This document shows, in pieces, positions 5,705-7,034 of a stretch of 7,034 bases of DNA (its first letter is position 1; every line of letters begins with the position of its first letter). The notes beneath the pieces were generated by a model, which was not told the DNA's origin, searched no databases, and saw only the letters and a program-made list of their open reading frames with translations. This stretch comes from CAYXDR01 sp046498185 (GTDB lineage: Bacteria; Desulfobacterota; DSM-4660; Desulfatiglandales; Desulfatiglandaceae): NCBI GenBank assembly GCA_046498185.1, contig JAWOBE010000071.1, positions 1 to 7,034 on the forward strand, in the 5' to 3' direction. Both the position numbers and the translations under genes were made by a program.

Positions 5705-7034
5705 TTAAATTGGAATTATCACAGGCAAAATCATTGGGAACCTGTTGATTACTCTATGGAAAAAATGCTTGAGATTCCGTTGAATCTGAAGGCTTACTTC
5801 CTGAACCTCTACCGGCGCCGGGTGATCCAGCTCATCCAGCACTTCAAGTATGATACACTTTGCCTCTTCGAGAATAAAGCTTTCGGTGGCCGGAAAAATG
5901 AAGCCCTTGGAAATCAATTCCGGCCCATATAGAATATCACCCGTATCGGCATCTACTGCCAGAAAAACTATCACCATTCCTTCGCCGCTCAGTTTTCTGC
6001 GGTCTCTAAGAACAATTTCCCCTATGTCACCGATACCCTTTCCATCCACAAGAACCCGGCCGGTTTCGACCCGGCCCTGCTTCGAGACGAAACCTTTTTC
6101 CAGCTTAAGAATGTCACCGTTTTCAGCGAGAATAGCTCTATCTTTCGAAAGCCCCATAGTCATGGCTAATTCGGTGTGTTTGACCAAGTGCCGGTATTCC
6201 CCGTGAATCGGTGTGAAATATGAAGGCTTGACCAGATTCAACATCAATTTAAGTTCTTCGCGGTTCGCATGACCCGAAGTGTGGATTTCGGAAACCTTTT
6301 CATAATAAACTTCGGCGCCCAGGCGATAGAGCCTGTTGATAACGGTCGTGATCGCCTTCTCATTGCCCGGGATAAACCTGGAGGAAAGAATAATCCTGTC
6401 CCCGGGCTTGATTTTCAACGTTTTGTGTTTTTCCCGGGCCATCCGGGATAAGGCGCTCATCGGTTCCCCCTGGCTCCCAGTGGTGATGACAGTGAGCCTA
6501 TCATCCTGAAATTCGTGGAGGCGCCGTTCGGTGACTTCGATGTCTTCGGGAAAGGACAGGAACCCCAGGTTTTTTGCGATTTCGACATTCGTGACCAGGC
6601 TTTTTCCGTTGAAAAGAACCTTGCGGCCGAATTCCATCGACAATTTCAATACCTGTTGTATCCGGGAGATATGCGACGCGAACCCGGCAACGATGATCCT
6701 CCCCCTGGAAGTTCGGAAGATATTGCGCATGACCGCTGTAACCTGGCGCTCGCTTATGGTGAAGCCTTCGTGCTCGACATTTGTGGAATCCGAAAGCATC
6801 AACGTGACCCCACTGTCTCCGAGGGCCGCGAAGCGGTTTAAGTCTGTATATTGTGCATCAACAGGGGTGGTGTCGATTTTGAAATCACCGGAATGAATGA
6901 TGAGACCATCAGGTGTGTGAACAGCAAGTCCGACGCCGTCGACTATACTGTGAATCACATTGATAAATTCTACAGTAAATGTACCTATCCTGATTCGCTC
7001 GCCCTGTTTAACGGGGCGTAGGTCGCACTGTTCG
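5705..7034 (-). CDS. rnj: Ribonuclease J (partial, 5' end beyond window)
   Basis: The frame is open to the right edge of the window, giving 442 residues of a protein that normally has about 550. The missing N-terminal part should carry the HxHxDH metal motif. RNase J is a metallo-beta-lactamase/beta-CASP enzyme with endo- and 5'-3' exonuclease activity in RNA processing and decay. Visible hallmarks are GDFKID (6889-6872), SDSTN, the beta-CASP GFASHISRIQQV, HTSGHAN (6283-6263) and PIHGEYR (6211-6191, metal-binding His). The C-terminal domain ends in the family-typical FPMILPVIIPI. The GTG at 6958 lies inside the conserved core and is not the real start; translation upstream of it reads RNase J sequence (VKQGERIRIGTFTVEFINV). 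It is followed by ftsK after 48 bp, presumably in the same operon. Confidence 0.96.
   Translation of the reverse strand, partial: EQCDLRPVKQGERIRIGTFTVEFINVIHSIVDGVGLAVHTPDGLIIHSGDFKIDTTPVDAQYTDLNRFAALGDSGVTLMLSDSTNVEHEGFTISERQVTAVMRNIFRTSRGRIIVAGFASHISRIQQVLKLSMEFGRKVLFNGKSLVTNVEIAKNLGFLSFPEDIEVTERRLHEFQDDRLTVITTGSQGEPMSALSRMAREKHKTLKIKPGDRIILSSRFIPGNEKAITTVINRLYRLGAEVYYEKVSEIHTSGHANREELKLMLNLVKPSYFTPIHGEYRHLVKHTELAMTMGLSKDRAILAENGDILKLEKGFVSKQGRVETGRVLVDGKGIGDIGEIVLRDRRKLSGEGMVIVFLAVDADTGDILYGPELISKGFIFPATESFILEEAKCIILEVLDELDHPAPVEVQEVSLQIQRNLKHFFHRVINRFPMILPVIIPI

Noticed and set aside
5277..5708. 143-aa plus-strand frame opposite the ftsK start
   Set aside because: Antisense to the ftsK N-terminus and intergenic gap; no start signal or family features.

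Overview
The window looks like chromosomal DNA of a Gram-negative bacterium, most likely Desulfobacterota (former Deltaproteobacteria). The reasons are the gene order RNase J - FtsK - LolA, the LolA carrier, which implies an outer membrane, and GC-rich hexamer repeats between genes. The lineage is an inference from gene content; no rRNA or other marker is present.

Layout. Positions 1-572 hold no convincing protein gene. This stretch carries four short arrays of a CCGAYN hexamer (two of them face to face), a degenerate CGANNA array and a 14-bp tandem repeat. It also carries a compact minus-strand unit: a near-consensus sigma70 promoter about 50 bp upstream of an intrinsic terminator hairpin. 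That unit could be a very small RNA or a transcription attenuator for a gene to the left of the window. A plausible plus-strand promoter at 573-601 leads into two plus-strand genes with overlapping ends: a MoxR-type AAA+ ATPase (CoxD-like) and a VWA/MIDAS protein (CoxE-like). No carbon monoxide dehydrogenase structural gene is in view, so this is an orphan ATPase/VWA pair.

From 2772 to the right edge all genes lie on the minus strand, in transcription order: RNase J (5' end outside the window), the DNA translocase FtsK/SpoIIIE, and the periplasmic lipoprotein carrier LolA. The gap between rnj and ftsK is 48 bp. ftsK and lolA overlap by an ATGA, so the three probably form one operon. This operon converges on the coxD/coxE pair, with 11 bp between the two stop codons.

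How they work together. CoxD and CoxE very likely form one chaperone-like machine that remodels or matures a metalloenzyme or other complex; the client cannot be told from this window. The minus-strand genes are housekeeping: RNA decay and processing, chromosome segregation at the septum, and lipoprotein transport to the outer membrane. The coding part is ordinary and intact. The only unexplained structure is in the left 570 bp.
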